NCBI RefSeq assembly: GCF_000411975.1
Contig: NZ_ASXG01000099.1
Span: 62,001 to 126,000 of the forward strand
Origin: Amycolatopsis orientalis DSM 43388
Lineage (GTDB): Bacteria; Actinomycetota; Actinomycetes; Mycobacteriales; Pseudonocardiaceae
Direction: 5' to 3'
Length of the DNA stretch: 64,000 bases
The translations under genes and the position numbers were made by a program. Of this stretch, positions 1 through 8,750 are shown piece after piece; the stretch's first letter is position 1, and every line of letters starts with the position of its first letter. The notes beneath the pieces are model-generated. The model did not search any database. It worked only from the letters and a program-made list of their open reading frames with translations, and was not told where the DNA came from.

Positions 1-710
1 GACGTGTTGAGGTACTTCGCCGAGATCCGGTCGTCGTCGAACAGCCGCCGTGCGCCGAAGCCGACGACGTCGTTGCCGAGGTCGCGGATCGGCCACACCA
101 GCCGCCGGTGGAACCGGTCCATCGGCCCGCGCTGGCCCTCTTTCGACAGGCCGGACGCGAGCAGTTCCTTCACCTCGAACCCGCGGCCCAGCAGGTGCTT
201 GGTGAGCTTGTCCCAGCCGCCCGGCGCGAACCCGCAGCCGAACTGCTTGGCCGCCGCGGCGTCGAACCCGCGCTCGGTCAGGAAGTCCCGGGCCGCGCGC
301 GCCTCCTCGGTGCCGAGCTGCTCGACGTAGAACTCGGCGGCCGCGCGGTGCGCCTCGATCAGCCGGGACCGGGTGCCGCGGTCGCGCTGCACCGACGCGC
401 CGCCGCCCTCGTAGGTCAGCCGGATCCCGACCCGGTCGGCGAGCCGCTCGACCGCCTCCACGAACGACACGAGGTCGATCTTCTGAATGAACTTGATGAC
501 GTCGCCGCCCTCGCCACAGCCGAAGCAGTGGAAGGTCCCGTGAGTGGGGCGCACGTTGAACGACGGGGTCTTCTCGTTGTGGAACGGGCACAGGCCCTTC
601 AGGCTGCCCCCGCCGGCACGGCGCAGCGCGACGTACTCCCCCACGACCTCGTCGATCCGGTTGCGCTCACGCACCTCCGCGATATCGCTCTCCCGAATCC
701 GTCCTGCCAC
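1..710 (-). CDS. dnaG: DNA primase DnaG, N-terminal part (cut by window edge)
   Basis: Makes RNA primers for replication and works with the replicative helicase. The first 236 codons are present and the rest lies beyond the left edge. Translation from GTG 708-710 gives a CHC2 zinc-binding domain with ligands C41, H44, C62 and C65 (CPFH and CFGC), followed by the start of the catalytic core (the FGARRLFDD region). The GTG is the first start giving the usual primase N-terminus; no strong ribosome binding site is seen. dgt lies nearby on the same strand, as in mycobacteria, but here a sigma factor module and a serpin module separate them. Family assignment is certain; completeness of the 3' part cannot be judged. 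Confidence 0.95.
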   Translation of the reverse strand, partial: MAGRIRESDIAEVRERNRIDEVVGEYVALRRAGGGSLKGLCPFHNEKTPSFNVRPTHGTFHCFGCGEGGDVIKFIQKIDLVSFVEAVERLADRVGIRLTYEGGGASVQRDRGTRSRLIEAHRAAAEFYVEQLGTEEARAARDFLTERGFDAAAAKQFGCGFAPGGWDKLTKHLLGRGFEVKELLASGLSKEGQRGPMDRFHRRLVWPIRDLGNDVVGFGARRLFDDDRISAKYLNT

Positions 711-760
711 GCGACCACAATAGTTCTCCCTCCCGCCGCGCCGTGCGGCACACTCGGGAC

Positions 761-1702
761 ATGAGCACCACGACCGCGCTGGAGGACCTCGCCGCCGAGT
801 TCGACGCGCACCGGCCGCACCTGATCGCCGCCGCCTACCGGCTCACCGGCACCCGCGCGGACGCCGAGGACGCGACGCAGGAGGCCTGGCTGCGGCTGTC
901 CGGGCTCGACGACGCGGGCCGCGCCGGGATCCGCGACCTGCGCGGCTGGCTGACCGCCGTGGTCGGCCGGATCTGCCTCGACCGGCTGCGGTCGGCGGCC
1001 GTGCGCCGCGAGAAGTACGTGGGCGAATGGCTGCCCGAACCGATCGTCACGCCGTTCGGCGCGCCGGCGAGCGAGGATCCGCTCGAGGCGGCGGTGCGCG
1101 ACGACGGCCTGCGCATGGCCGCGATGGTGGTGCTCGACCGGCTCACGCCCGAGCAGCGCGTGGCGTTCGTGCTGCACGACGCGTTCGCGGTGCCGTTCGC
1201 CGAGATCGCCGACGTCCTGGGCTGCAGCCCGGCGGCCGCGCGCCAGCACGCCTCCCGCGGCCGCCGCGCGGTCGAGGACGCCGACCCGCCCGCCCGGATC
1301 GACCTGGCGCAGCAGCAGCCGGTGCTGGAGAAATTCGTGGTGGCGCTGCTGGCGGGCGACCTCCGAGCGGTCACCGAACTGCTGCACCCGGACGTGGTGA
1401 TGATCGGCGATTCCGACGGCCGCTCGCGCACCAGCCGCCGGATGATCGTCGGACCGGACAAGGTCGCCCGCTTCGTGCTCGGGGTGCTGGCGAAATACGC
1501 GCCGGGCACGATGGACCACGGGCGGCCGGTGCTCGTCAACGGCGACCTCGGCCTGTGGCTGCCGCGGCTGCCCGCGGTCGACGGCTATCTGGCCCTCGAC
1601 GAGCGCGTGCAGACGTTCAGCGTGCGCGACGGCCGCATCGCCGGCGTCTACGACCAGGTCAACCCGGAGAAGCTCGCCCGGATCACCCGGCCGGAGCAGT
1701 AG
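761..1702 (+). CDS. sigJ: ECF41-type RNA polymerase sigma factor with C-terminal SnoaL-like domain (SigJ-like)
   Basis: 313-residue extracytoplasmic-function sigma factor. Region 2 (about 15-80) includes DATQEAWLRL. Region 4 (about 125-175) has the helix-turn-helix around LTPEQRVAFVLHDAFAVPFA. A C-terminal extension of about 125 residues has a SnoaL-like fold. Two signatures of group ECF41 are visible: a DGRSRTSRR stretch at the place of the DGGGR motif, and NPEKL near the C-terminus (consensus NPDKL). In this group the extension, rather than an anti-sigma factor, controls activity. The convergent neighbour is a carboxymuconolactone-decarboxylase protein, the usual ECF41 target, with an ECF41-like promoter. 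ATG 761 was chosen over an in-frame ATG 18 bases upstream because it matches the family N-terminus. Confidence 0.9.
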   Translation: MSTTTALEDLAAEFDAHRPHLIAAAYRLTGTRADAEDATQEAWLRLSGLDDAGRAGIRDLRGWLTAVVGRICLDRLRSAAVRREKYVGEWLPEPIVTPFGAPASEDPLEAAVRDDGLRMAAMVVLDRLTPEQRVAFVLHDAFAVPFAEIADVLGCSPAAARQHASRGRRAVEDADPPARIDLAQQQPVLEKFVVALLAGDLRAVTELLHPDVVMIGDSDGRSRTSRRMIVGPDKVARFVLGVLAKYAPGTMDHGRPVLVNGDLGLWLPRLPAVDGYLALDERVQTFSVRDGRIAGVYDQVNPEKLARITRPEQ

Positions 1703-1705
1703 TCT

Positions 1706-1752
1706 GTGAAGGGCTCCTTGAGGGAATCAGATTCCCTCAAGGAGCCCTTCAC
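1706..1752. terminator. Perfect 47-base inverted repeat, likely bidirectional terminator
   Basis: Arms at 1706-1728 and 1730-1752 are exact reverse complements (23 bp) around a single A. The repeat starts 3 bases after the sigma factor stop and lies 14 bases before the stop of the convergent gene. The arms contain GAAGGGCTCCTTGAGG. No U-tract follows, as is common in high-GC actinobacteria. Confidence 0.75.
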
Positions 1753-1766
1753 GGACCTTTCCGGGG

Positions 1767-2333
1767 TCAGGGAATCGGGACGCGGCAGGCGTCGCCGGAG
1801 GTGAAGCCCTGGTCGACGATGCCGAGCGCGCTGTTCATCCGCGCCCGCGAGTTCTCCAGGCCGATCTGGTAGGTCAGCTCGACGACGCCCTTCTCGCCGA
1901 ATTCGGCCACCAGCTCGGCGATCTGCTCGTCGGTGACCGTGACGGTCGGGCCGGACATCGCGTCCGCCAGCGCCAGCGCCAGCCGCTCCTGGCGGGTGAA
2001 CAGCGGCGACGTCGCGTACTCGTCGATGTGCTTGAGCCGGTCGATGTCGAGGCCGTCGTGGCGCTGCAGCATGGTGCCGAAGTCGACGCACCACGAGCAG
2101 CCGATCTGCGTGGCGACGCGGTACACCGCGAGCTCGCGCACGTTGGCGGGCAGGTGCTTGGACGCCTTCTCCGCCAGCAGCTCGTGCGCGATGCTGGTCC
2201 GCAGCAGCCCGCGGTGGTGCGCCACGACGGCCATCGGCTCCGGCACCGCGCCGTACCGCTTGCCGGCGATCCGGTAGAAGAGCTTGAGCACCGGGCCGCC
2301 GTCAGCGGCTCGTTTGACCGGGATACGAGGCAT
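1767..2333 (-). CDS. Carboxymuconolactone decarboxylase (AhpD-like) family protein
   Basis: 188-residue all-helical AhpD/CMD-family protein. The redox-type C-x2-C pair is present (GCSWC, C79 and C82), followed by a His at about 92, as in peroxidase-like AhpD proteins. Such proteins are typically small thiol peroxidases or decarboxylase relatives; the substrate is unknown. Start ATG 2331-2333 follows a good ribosome binding site (AAGGAGG about 8 bases upstream). It is convergent with the ECF41 sigma factor gene and is preceded by a sequence fitting the ECF41 promoter consensus, so it is probably the sigma factor's main target. Function within the COE (carboxymuconolactone decarboxylase, oxidoreductase, epimerase) class is inferred from family and context. 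Confidence 0.88.
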   Translation of the reverse strand: MPRIPVKRAADGGPVLKLFYRIAGKRYGAVPEPMAVVAHHRGLLRTSIAHELLAEKASKHLPANVRELAVYRVATQIGCSWCVDFGTMLQRHDGLDIDRLKHIDEYATSPLFTRQERLALALADAMSGPTVTVTDEQIAELVAEFGEKGVVELTYQIGLENSRARMNSALGIVDQGFTSGDACRVPIP

Positions 2334-2367
2334 GTCGGGTCCTCCTTCTGAGTCGTTCGACAGGAGG

Positions 2368-2394
2368 AACGGGACAGCCGCGCGGGATGTGACA
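2368..2394 (-). promoter_or_regulatory. Putative ECF41-dependent promoter of the CMD gene
   Basis: On the minus strand a perfect TGTCACA (2394 to 2388) is followed after exactly 16 bases by CGTT (2371 to 2368). The ECF41 consensus known from other bacteria is TGTCACA, about 16 bases, then CGTC. The element ends 35 bases before the CMD start codon, leaving room for the strong ribosome binding site. Confidence 0.6.
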
Positions 2395-2397
2395 GCG

Positions 2398-4215
2398 TCA
2401 GCGATGCCCGGTGATCGGGCGCACATCCCAGATCCAGACGCCGTCGATGTACTGCGCGGGTTTGCGCAGCAGGAGGTCGACGGTGGCGCGGTAGGCGTCG
2501 CTGTGCTCGCGCGGGATCAGCACGAGCACGCTGGCGTTCCAGTAGCGCAGGTCCTCGATCGCCTGGTTCCGGTCGGCGTCGGTGACCGGCTGCGCCTCCT
2601 TGGTGTCGCGGACCCGGTCCAGCAGCGTCGAGGTCGGCCGCTGGTAGGAGCCGTAGCGGCCGCGTTTGTCGTTCGGGCCCTGCGGTCCGACGAAGTAGCC
2701 CTCGGGCATCGCGTACCGCAGGCCGGCGTCCATCTGCCAATGCAGCGGCTCCGACTCCCCCGAGCTCGGCAGCGGCACCGGCACCACGGTGCCGCCGGGC
2801 GCGACGTAGCTCTCCCAGGTGCCGTCGGCGAAGAACGCGGGCGTCGGCGGGCGTTGCTGCACGAGCAGCTGGGTCGGCGCGATCGGCAGCAGCACGGCCG
2901 CGACCGCACCGAGCCAGATCAGCCGCACCGGCAGTTTCGTCTCTCCCTTTTCGGCGGCGGTGAACACGCGGTCGGTGGCGATCGCCAGCAGCGCGCCGAT
3001 CGCGGGCACGCACGCCATCGCCAGCCGGGATTCCAGCAGCGATTCGAACAACGGCAGGCCCGCCAGCAGTTTCCACGGACCGGGCACGCCGGTGTTCTCG
3101 TGCAGCACGGTGATTTCCGAGCCGAGCGAAAGCCAGGCCATCAGGAACATCGAGATCGCCAGCGAACGGGCCACGACCTCGCGCCACAGCCACGCCGTGA
3201 CCACGACCATCAGCACGATCAGCGGCCAGCCGAAGAACGCGTTCTCCTCGGTGCGGTTCAGCGACACCGCGGCCGCCGCCTCCGGCTGCCCGGACACCGA
3301 CTGGGTCGCGAACCGGGTCATCGCGGCGGTGTCGTTGCCGACCTGGCCGTGCTCCAGCCCGGTGTAGCTGTCCGGGCCGAAGAACTGCCACCACAACGGG
3401 AACGCGACGACCACCAGCGTCAGCGCGACCGCGATGCCGCCGCCGAGCAGCACCGGCCGCACCATCGCCTTGACCTCGCGTCGTCGCGAAACGCAATACG
3501 CGACCGCGAAGATCAGGAAGCCGAGCGCGAAGATCAGCAACGGCTCTTCGCCGAGGAAAATCTGGTACGCGGTGAGCACGCCGAGCCAGATCCCGTTGCG
3601 CACCGGGCGTTGGCCCTGCGCCAACTGGATCACTTTGAGCGCGATGAACGGCAGCAGGAACCACGCGACGAAGTTCGGATGCGCGTTGGCGTGCGAAATC
3701 ATCGGCGGCGCGAACCCGGCGAAGGCGCCGCCGATCGCAGCGGACACCCGGTGCCGCACGAGGTGTCGCGAGAACACCCAGTACCAGGCCGCCGCGCTGC
3801 CGGCGAGGCTGCCGGTGAGCACGATCGTCCAGGTGACCGTGGGGCCGAAGGCGAGCGTGATCGGGGCGAGCGGGATGCCGACGCCCAGCATGGCCGTGTT
3901 GGCCATCATGTTCACGCCGAGCGGGTAGTTCTGCAGGCTGCTGGTGAGCGGGTTTTCCAGGTGCTGCACCGATTTCGCGGTGACCGCGAAGAACCATTCC
4001 CACAGGTTCTGGTCCGACGCGCTGTTCCACAGGTAGCCCTGGCCGAGGTCGGCCCACAGGCCGCCGAACAGGAGCACCGAGAACGCCAGGTACGCGCCGA
4101 TGATCCCGGCGTCGGCCCAGGACTGGCGCATCCGCGGTTCGGCGGCGACCGCTGGTTCGCGCGGCGGTGCTTCGCGTTTCGCGTCGGGGTTTGCTTCGGG
4201 CCGGAACACGCTCAC
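2398..4215 (-). CDS. Polytopic membrane protein, possibly GT-C-type glycosyltransferase
   Basis: 605 residues: about 50 mostly charged residues, then around 11-12 hydrophobic segments to about residue 430, then a soluble C-terminal domain of about 165 residues. The first large loop after the first transmembrane helix (SASDQNLWEWFF, then NPLTSSLQNYPLGVNMM) has the size and acidic residue expected of GT-C glycosyltransferases using polyprenyl-phosphate sugars. This assignment is tentative, since no family motif is decisive. GTG 4213-4215 overlaps the serpin stop (GTGA), so translation is probably coupled. The C-terminal part ends in a WIWDVRPITG stretch. Membrane location is secure; enzymatic role is not. 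Confidence 0.6.
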   Translation of the reverse strand: MSVFRPEANPDAKREAPPREPAVAAEPRMRQSWADAGIIGAYLAFSVLLFGGLWADLGQGYLWNSASDQNLWEWFFAVTAKSVQHLENPLTSSLQNYPLGVNMMANTAMLGVGIPLAPITLAFGPTVTWTIVLTGSLAGSAAAWYWVFSRHLVRHRVSAAIGGAFAGFAPPMISHANAHPNFVAWFLLPFIALKVIQLAQGQRPVRNGIWLGVLTAYQIFLGEEPLLIFALGFLIFAVAYCVSRRREVKAMVRPVLLGGGIAVALTLVVVAFPLWWQFFGPDSYTGLEHGQVGNDTAAMTRFATQSVSGQPEAAAAVSLNRTEENAFFGWPLIVLMVVVTAWLWREVVARSLAISMFLMAWLSLGSEITVLHENTGVPGPWKLLAGLPLFESLLESRLAMACVPAIGALLAIATDRVFTAAEKGETKLPVRLIWLGAVAAVLLPIAPTQLLVQQRPPTPAFFADGTWESYVAPGGTVVPVPLPSSGESEPLHWQMDAGLRYAMPEGYFVGPQGPNDKRGRYGSYQRPTSTLLDRVRDTKEAQPVTDADRNQAIEDLRYWNASVLVLIPREHSDAYRATVDLLLRKPAQYIDGVWIWDVRPITGHR

Positions 4216-5285
4216 GCGGGGCGCACCACCCGGGCGAAGAAGTACACCGCGCCGGTTTCGGCGTGCCGCACCAGCAGCAGGAACGGCCGGTCGAACCGGA
4301 CTTCCAGCGGTTCGCCGGAGATGAGCGACATCGTGCGCATCTGGACCGCGGTGGCGGCGGCACCCTCGAGGCCTTGTTCGTCCAGCCGGAGGACGGCCTG
4401 GTGCAGGATGCTGTCCACCCACAGCGGACGGTCCGGCGTCAGGCCGGTGAGATCCGCGTCCTCGGTGAACAGTTCGCGCACGCCGAGGCCCTGCAACGCC
4501 CGTTCGAGATCAGTGCGTACGTCGAGGGAGATCTTGGGCAGCGACAGCTTGATTTTGTGCTGCTTCGGGCTTTCCACGAGCGCTCGCAACGACGGTCCGT
4601 CGAGCGCGGATTCGGCGCTTTCGAGGTCGTCGTCGGGCAGCAGGAGCACGGTTTCGACGCCGCCCTCGGCCGCCAGCCGGACGACCTGCCAGCCGTCTTC
4701 GTGGGCGTAGCCGACGGATTCGTCCAGGTGCATCGTCGGCACCTGGCGCACGCCGTCGGGAGTGTGGAAGTCGGCGTCCGCGGTGGCGTGCTCGGGGAAC
4801 GGGTGCCGCCAGGCGGTTTTCAGGTAGAGCGCGTTGACCAGGCTGGCCCGCGTGTTCGGGTGGATCGCGCCTTCGGGCAGCAGCTCCGGGATCAGCCCGT
4901 GAGTGGTCTGGTCCACGTCGGCGTTGATCCGCCCGCGCGAGCCCTCGGGATCGGTCTCGAACGGCGCGGTCTCGGCCTTGCCGCCGGGCCAGCGCAGAAG
5001 GGCTGTCCGGAAGCTGTCCTCGACGGTGATCCGGTCCGAAGCCCAGAGCGTGTTCGCGACGGCCAGCCGGACGTCGTCGCCCAGCTCCGAGGCGGCGTGC
5101 AGCAGCCCGCTCTGGTCCCGGCCCAGCACAGCGGCCAGCTCTTCCGCGGTGCGCCCGCGCGCGGCCTGCTCGGCGAGACCGAGCGCGCTGGCCGCCGAGT
5201 AGGGCGAGAAGCACGCGTCGCTTCCCGGGGTCGCGGTCGCACCGTGCAACGCCAGGGTGAAGGTCAGGTGGCTGTCCAGGGCCAT
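4212..5285 (-). CDS. Serpin family serine protease inhibitor
   Basis: 357 residues, near the usual serpin length, with no signal peptide, so probably cytoplasmic. The family core is visible throughout. The reactive-centre-loop hinge reads LDEQGLEGAAATAVQM, with the small-residue run typical of inhibitory serpins. The C-terminal signature FDRPFLLLVRHAETGAVYFF is also present. The residues after the hinge (around RTMS) would set target specificity; the scissile bond cannot be fixed by eye. Start ATG 5283-5285 gives the family N-terminus (HLTFTLALHG). Bacterial serpins trap a serine protease by a suicide mechanism; the target here is unknown. The downstream membrane protein overlaps its stop codon. 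Confidence 0.92.
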   Translation of the reverse strand: MALDSHLTFTLALHGATATPGSDACFSPYSAASALGLAEQAARGRTAEELAAVLGRDQSGLLHAASELGDDVRLAVANTLWASDRITVEDSFRTALLRWPGGKAETAPFETDPEGSRGRINADVDQTTHGLIPELLPEGAIHPNTRASLVNALYLKTAWRHPFPEHATADADFHTPDGVRQVPTMHLDESVGYAHEDGWQVVRLAAEGGVETVLLLPDDDLESAESALDGPSLRALVESPKQHKIKLSLPKISLDVRTDLERALQGLGVRELFTEDADLTGLTPDRPLWVDSILHQAVLRLDEQGLEGAAATAVQMRTMSLISGEPLEVRFDRPFLLLVRHAETGAVYFFARVVRPA

Positions 5286-6006
5286 GCGGCGACCGTACCG
5301 GAACGGGTGGTTCCCCTGCTCCCGGTTCGGCAGGTGCTGCTGTTTGGTGCCGTCGGGTGGGTCCGGTTCGGCACCACACGGGTCGCTGGACGGCACCACC
5401 ACGCACGGCGTTGCGCGGCCCGGGCTCGGCGAGCAGCACCGCTCGACGCCGCCCACTTCCCCGGGCACCGCACCGCACCGATCACCGGACAGCACCGCGC
5501 CCGCCCCCAGGCTTCGCATCCACCTTCAGCAGGCGGCATCGCTCCACGCCACGTTCCGCCGCGCAGGCTCCGCAAGAAGCACCGCTCCACGCCGCCCACC
5601 TCCCCAGGCCCCGATCACAGGGCAGCACCGCGCCCGCCGCCAGGCTGCGCACCTACCGTTCAGCAGGCGGCACCGCTCCTACCGCCCGCCGCGCCGCGCT
5701 TCACACCGCACCGTTCGGCAGATGGCATCGCTGCACACCACGTTCCGCGGCCCCGTTCGGCAAGAAGCACCACTCCCAACACCTGCCGCACCAAGGCCCG
5801 TACCTCGCCCCGGTCGCCAGGCACCGCCCCTCGCACCCCGCCGTGCCCCAGCCGCACCCAGGTCCGTACCTCACCCAGCCACGAGGCTGTGCGCACCCCG
5901 CCGTTCCCCTAGGCGACCGTCCCGCGTCGCCTGCCGCGCCAGGCTCCGCGCGCAACCGTTCAACGGGCGGCGCCGCTCTAGACCACCCGCCGCAACCACG
6001 GCCCTC
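5286..6006. repeat. Gene-free degenerate repeat tract upstream of serpin, next to the dgt 3' end
   Basis: About 720 bases without a credible gene; the plus strand is C-rich and purine-poor. A recurring core close to TTCGGCAGGCGGCACCGCTC is seen near 5326, 5424, 5525, 5573, 5652, 5709, 5752 and 5957. One longer imperfect pair is 5525-5592 and 5713-5778. The same core forms the last codons of dgt (6007-6033, complementary strand). Short open frames here are repetitive and lack ribosome binding sites. The serpin promoter must lie in the left end, but no clear -35/-10 pair is seen. Confidence 0.65.
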
Positions 6007-7305
6007 TCACCGCTCGGCAGGCGGTGCCGTGCCGTGGCGTCCGGTGTGCCAGCGATGCCATTCGTAGGCCTGCGCGTCGGTGAGCGAGGCCACCTGGTCG
6101 ACCACGACCCGCAGCCGGGCCGCGTCGTCCGGGGCCGCGTTCCATGCCGGGGCCAGCAGCGGGTCGAGGGCATCCGGCGCGCGCCGGCACAGCGCCGCGA
6201 CCAGTTCGGTGATCACCTCGCGTTGCCCGTCCTGCATCGCCAGCCGGCGGCGGTCGCTCATCACGTACCGCAACGCCAGCGCCTTGAGCAGCGCCACCTC
6301 CGCGCCGACCTGCTCCGGCACCGCCAGCCGCGCGGCGTACCGGGTGAGCGGGCCCTCGCCGTAGCCCGCGCGCGTGCCGGTGACCGCGGCCGAGGCGAAC
6401 CGGCCGACCAGTTCGCTCGTGAGCCGTTTCAGCGCGACCTGGGCGCGCAGCGAACCGTCCGGCTCCGCCCGCACCAGTTCGGCGACCACCGGCAGGTCGA
6501 GCAGTTCCTTCGCCGCACCCTCCAAAGTGGACACCGACAGCGTGGAGAAATGCCGCGCCGCCGCCTCGGCGACCGCCGCGCGTTCCTCCGGATCGGCCAG
6601 CACCCGCAACCGGATCCGCCCGGCCAGCACCCCGTCCTCGACGTCGTGCACCGAGTACGCCACGTCGTCCGCCCAGTCCATGATCTGCGCTTCCAGACAC
6701 CGGCGCAGGCCCGGCGCGCCCTCGCGGATCCAGCCGAACACGGGGAGGTCGTCCGGGTACACGCCGTATTTCGGCTCCCCGGACCGGCGCGGCCACGGGT
6801 ACTTCGTGGCGGCGTCGAGACACGCCCGGGTGAGGTTGAGCCCGGCCGTCGCGCCGTCCGGCCCGACCGCCTTCGGCTCCAGCCTCGTGAGGATGCGCAG
6901 CGTCTGCGCGTTGCCCTCGAAGCCGCCGCACGCTTGCGCCGCCTGATCGAGCGCGCGCTCGCCGTTGTGGCCGAACGGCGGGTGCCCGATGTCGTGCGCC
7001 AGCCCCGCGGTGTCGACCAGGTCCGGGTCCGCGCCCAGCTCCTCGGCGATGCCGCGGCCGATCTGCGCGACCTCCAGCGAATGCGTGAGCCGCGTGCGCG
7101 GCGCACCGCTGACCTCCGCGCCCTCGCCCGGCCCGACCACCTGCGTCTTGCCCGCCAGCCGGCGCAGCGCGGCGGAATGCAGCACCCGCGCGCGGTCGCG
7201 GGCGAACGCGCTGCGCCCGTCCGGCCGCGCACCGGCCAGCGCCGCGCCCTTGGGTTCCTCGGCCAGCACGCGGGCGCGGTCGTGCTCGCGGTAGCCGTCG
7301 CTCAC
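6007..7305 (-). CDS. dgt: Deoxyguanosine triphosphate triphosphohydrolase-like HD protein
   Basis: 432 residues, the normal length for actinobacterial Dgt. It hydrolyses dNTPs to the nucleoside and triphosphate and so affects dNTP pools. The HD-domain metal ligands are visible: H75 in TRLTHSLEV and H104-D105 in [16 protein letters not shown], and a later Asp in [17 protein letters not shown] 7303-7305 gives the family N-terminus (YREHDRAR). dnaG lies close on the same strand, a conserved association. Oddity: its last nine codons (GTAPPAER and stop) resemble the repeat core of the neighbouring tract, so the C-terminus may have been shaped by that repeat. Confidence 0.93.
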   Translation of the reverse strand: MSDGYREHDRARVLAEEPKGAALAGARPDGRSAFARDRARVLHSAALRRLAGKTQVVGPGEGAEVSGAPRTRLTHSLEVAQIGRGIAEELGADPDLVDTAGLAHDIGHPPFGHNGERALDQAAQACGGFEGNAQTLRILTRLEPKAVGPDGATAGLNLTRACLDAATKYPWPRRSGEPKYGVYPDDLPVFGWIREGAPGLRRCLEAQIMDWADDVAYSVHDVEDGVLAGRIRLRVLADPEERAAVAEAAARHFSTLSVSTLEGAAKELLDLPVVAELVRAEPDGSLRAQVALKRLTSELVGRFASAAVTGTRAGYGEGPLTRYAARLAVPEQVGAEVALLKALALRYVMSDRRRLAMQDGQREVITELVAALCRRAPDALDPLLAPAWNAAPDDAARLRVVVDQVASLTDAQAYEWHRWHTGRHGTAPPAER

Positions 7306-7335
7306 CCCGCCAGCTTAGGCGCGGGGACCGACAAT

Positions 7336-7983
7336 TCAGCCCATCGTCGTGCCGAACAGGTCGTCCGCGGGCGACTTGGTGAGCTCGTAGAACAGCAGCG
7401 CGCCGGTTTCGCGGAAAATGTAGCGGACCTGCGTCGAGCGTTCCTGCACGATCGGTCCGCTGTGCGTCGGCGCGGTCCACGCCTCCAGCCCGAGGTCCTC
7501 GGACATCGTCCGCGACCGGTAGGAATGCCACGGATCGCTGACCAGCACCACCGAACGCCAGCCGCGCGCTTTCACCTGATCGGCGACCGCGCGGAGGCTG
7601 CGCAGGGTGTCGTTGCCCTCGCCGACCGGCAGCGTCGCGGCTTCCGGCACGCCGTGCTTGGTCAGCCAGCGCGCCCCCGCGGTCGCCTCGGTGTAGTTGT
7701 CGCGGCTCTTCTTGCCGCCCGCCGTGATGACGGTCTTGGCGACCCCTGCGGCGTAAAGCTGCCGCGCCTTCTCCAGCCGCGCGGTGAAAATCTCCGAGGG
7801 CTTGCCGTTGTACTGAGCGGCGCCCAGCACGACGATCGCGTCGGCCGGCGTCCGGTCGTTCTCGCGCGCGACCTGCCACACGCGGAACGCGGTGCCGCCG
7901 ATGACCGCGACCAGGGCCAGCACCGCACCGAAAACGATGCGGCGCACCCAGTTTCCCGCAGCAGGACCTGTCCGCGCCTCCAT
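7336..7983 (-). CDS. YdcF/SanA/ElyC family (DUF218) membrane-anchored protein
   Basis: 215 residues. One N-terminal transmembrane segment (about 13-33) is followed by an extracytoplasmic DUF218 domain. Family motifs include ADAIVVLGAAQYNGKPS near residues 46-62, the GGK around ITAGGKKSRDNYTEA, and VVLVSDPWHSYRS. Such proteins are linked to cell-envelope and undecaprenyl-lipid metabolism, but the reaction is unproven. ATG 7981-7983 was chosen over ATG 7990-7992 because GGGAGG sits nine bases upstream of it and directly abuts the other. It is 30 bases upstream of dgt's start on the same strand, so it may be read separately. Confidence 0.85.
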   Translation of the reverse strand: MEARTGPAAGNWVRRIVFGAVLALVAVIGGTAFRVWQVARENDRTPADAIVVLGAAQYNGKPSEIFTARLEKARQLYAAGVAKTVITAGGKKSRDNYTEATAGARWLTKHGVPEAATLPVGEGNDTLRSLRAVADQVKARGWRSVVLVSDPWHSYRSRTMSEDLGLEAWTAPTHSGPIVQERSTQVRYIFRETGALLFYELTKSPADDLFGTTMG

Positions 7984-8144
7984 GGCGGCCATCCTCCCAG
8001 AGCCGCCCTCCGGGGACGGGAAGGCACCCCGAAGCCGCTTTGGTTCTTCCACTCCGACGCGGCACGAAGTGCGTCCAGCGCTTCCTTCGCGGCCGCTGCC
8101 GACGGACCCGGCACGATCTCATCGGGTCCTGCGGCGCGGAACCC

Positions 8145-8750
8145 TTAGAGCCAACCGCGTTCCTCCGACAACCGCACCGCCTCCGCGCGCGTGCGCGCAC
8201 CGGTCTTCCCGATCGCCGACGACAGGTGGTTGCGCACCGTTCCGTCCGACAGGAACAGGGCTTTCGCGATGTCCGCGACCGTGCTGCCGTCCTTGGCCGC
8301 GCTGAGCACGTCGCGTTCCCGGGCGGTCAGCGGGCTGGTTCCGGTGGCGAGCGATTCCGCGGCGAGCGCCGGATCGACCACCCGCAGTCCACTGTGGACT
8401 CGGCGCACCGCCTCGACGAGCTGTTCCGGCGGCGCGTCCTTCACGACGAACCCGGCCGCGCCCGCGGCCATCGCCCGGGCGAGGTAGCCGGGGCGGCCGA
8501 AGGTCGTGCAGATGATCACCCGGCACGCCGGAAGCGCGGTTTTCAGCTCGGCCGCCGCGGTGAGGCCGTCCATGCCGGGCATCTGCACGTCGAGCAGCGC
8601 GACGTCCGGCGCCGTTTCCTTCGCCGCGGCCACGACCTCGTCGCCGGTGCCGACCTGGGCCACCACCTCGATGTCGGCTTCCAGGCCGAGCACCGTGGCC
8701 AGCGCGCCGCGCACCATCGCCTGGTCGTCGGCCAGCAGCACCCGGATCAC
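8145..8750 (-). CDS. LuxR/NarL-family response regulator
   Basis: 201 residues. The receiver domain (1-120) has acidic residues in VLLADDQ, the phosphorylation Asp in VALLDVQMPGMDG (about D52) and the switch Lys in VVKDAPP. A LuxR-type helix-turn-helix follows (about 135-195; LTARERDVLSAAKDG, then VRNHLSSAIGKTGARTRAEA). GTG 8748-8750 overlaps the kinase stop (GTGA), so the pair is translationally coupled. It is last in the operon ATPase-permease-kinase-regulator and probably controls that operon through the inverted repeats at 11712-11738. Confidence 0.93.
   Translation of the reverse strand: MIRVLLADDQAMVRGALATVLGLEADIEVVAQVGTGDEVVAAAKETAPDVALLDVQMPGMDGLTAAAELKTALPACRVIICTTFGRPGYLARAMAAGAAGFVVKDAPPEQLVEAVRRVHSGLRVVDPALAAESLATGTSPLTARERDVLSAAKDGSTVADIAKALFLSDGTVRNHLSSAIGKTGARTRAEAVRLSEERGWL

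Noticed and set aside
1874-4363. An 829-codon open frame on the minus strand overlapping the CMD and membrane-protein genes
   Set aside because: Arg/Ala/Pro-rich product of an alternative frame through two well-supported genes; no domain and no start signal.
5660-5955. Small minus-strand frames in the gap beside dgt
   Set aside because: Repetitive composition, no ribosome binding site, and two overlapping frames of similar quality, as expected of non-coding GC-rich sequence.
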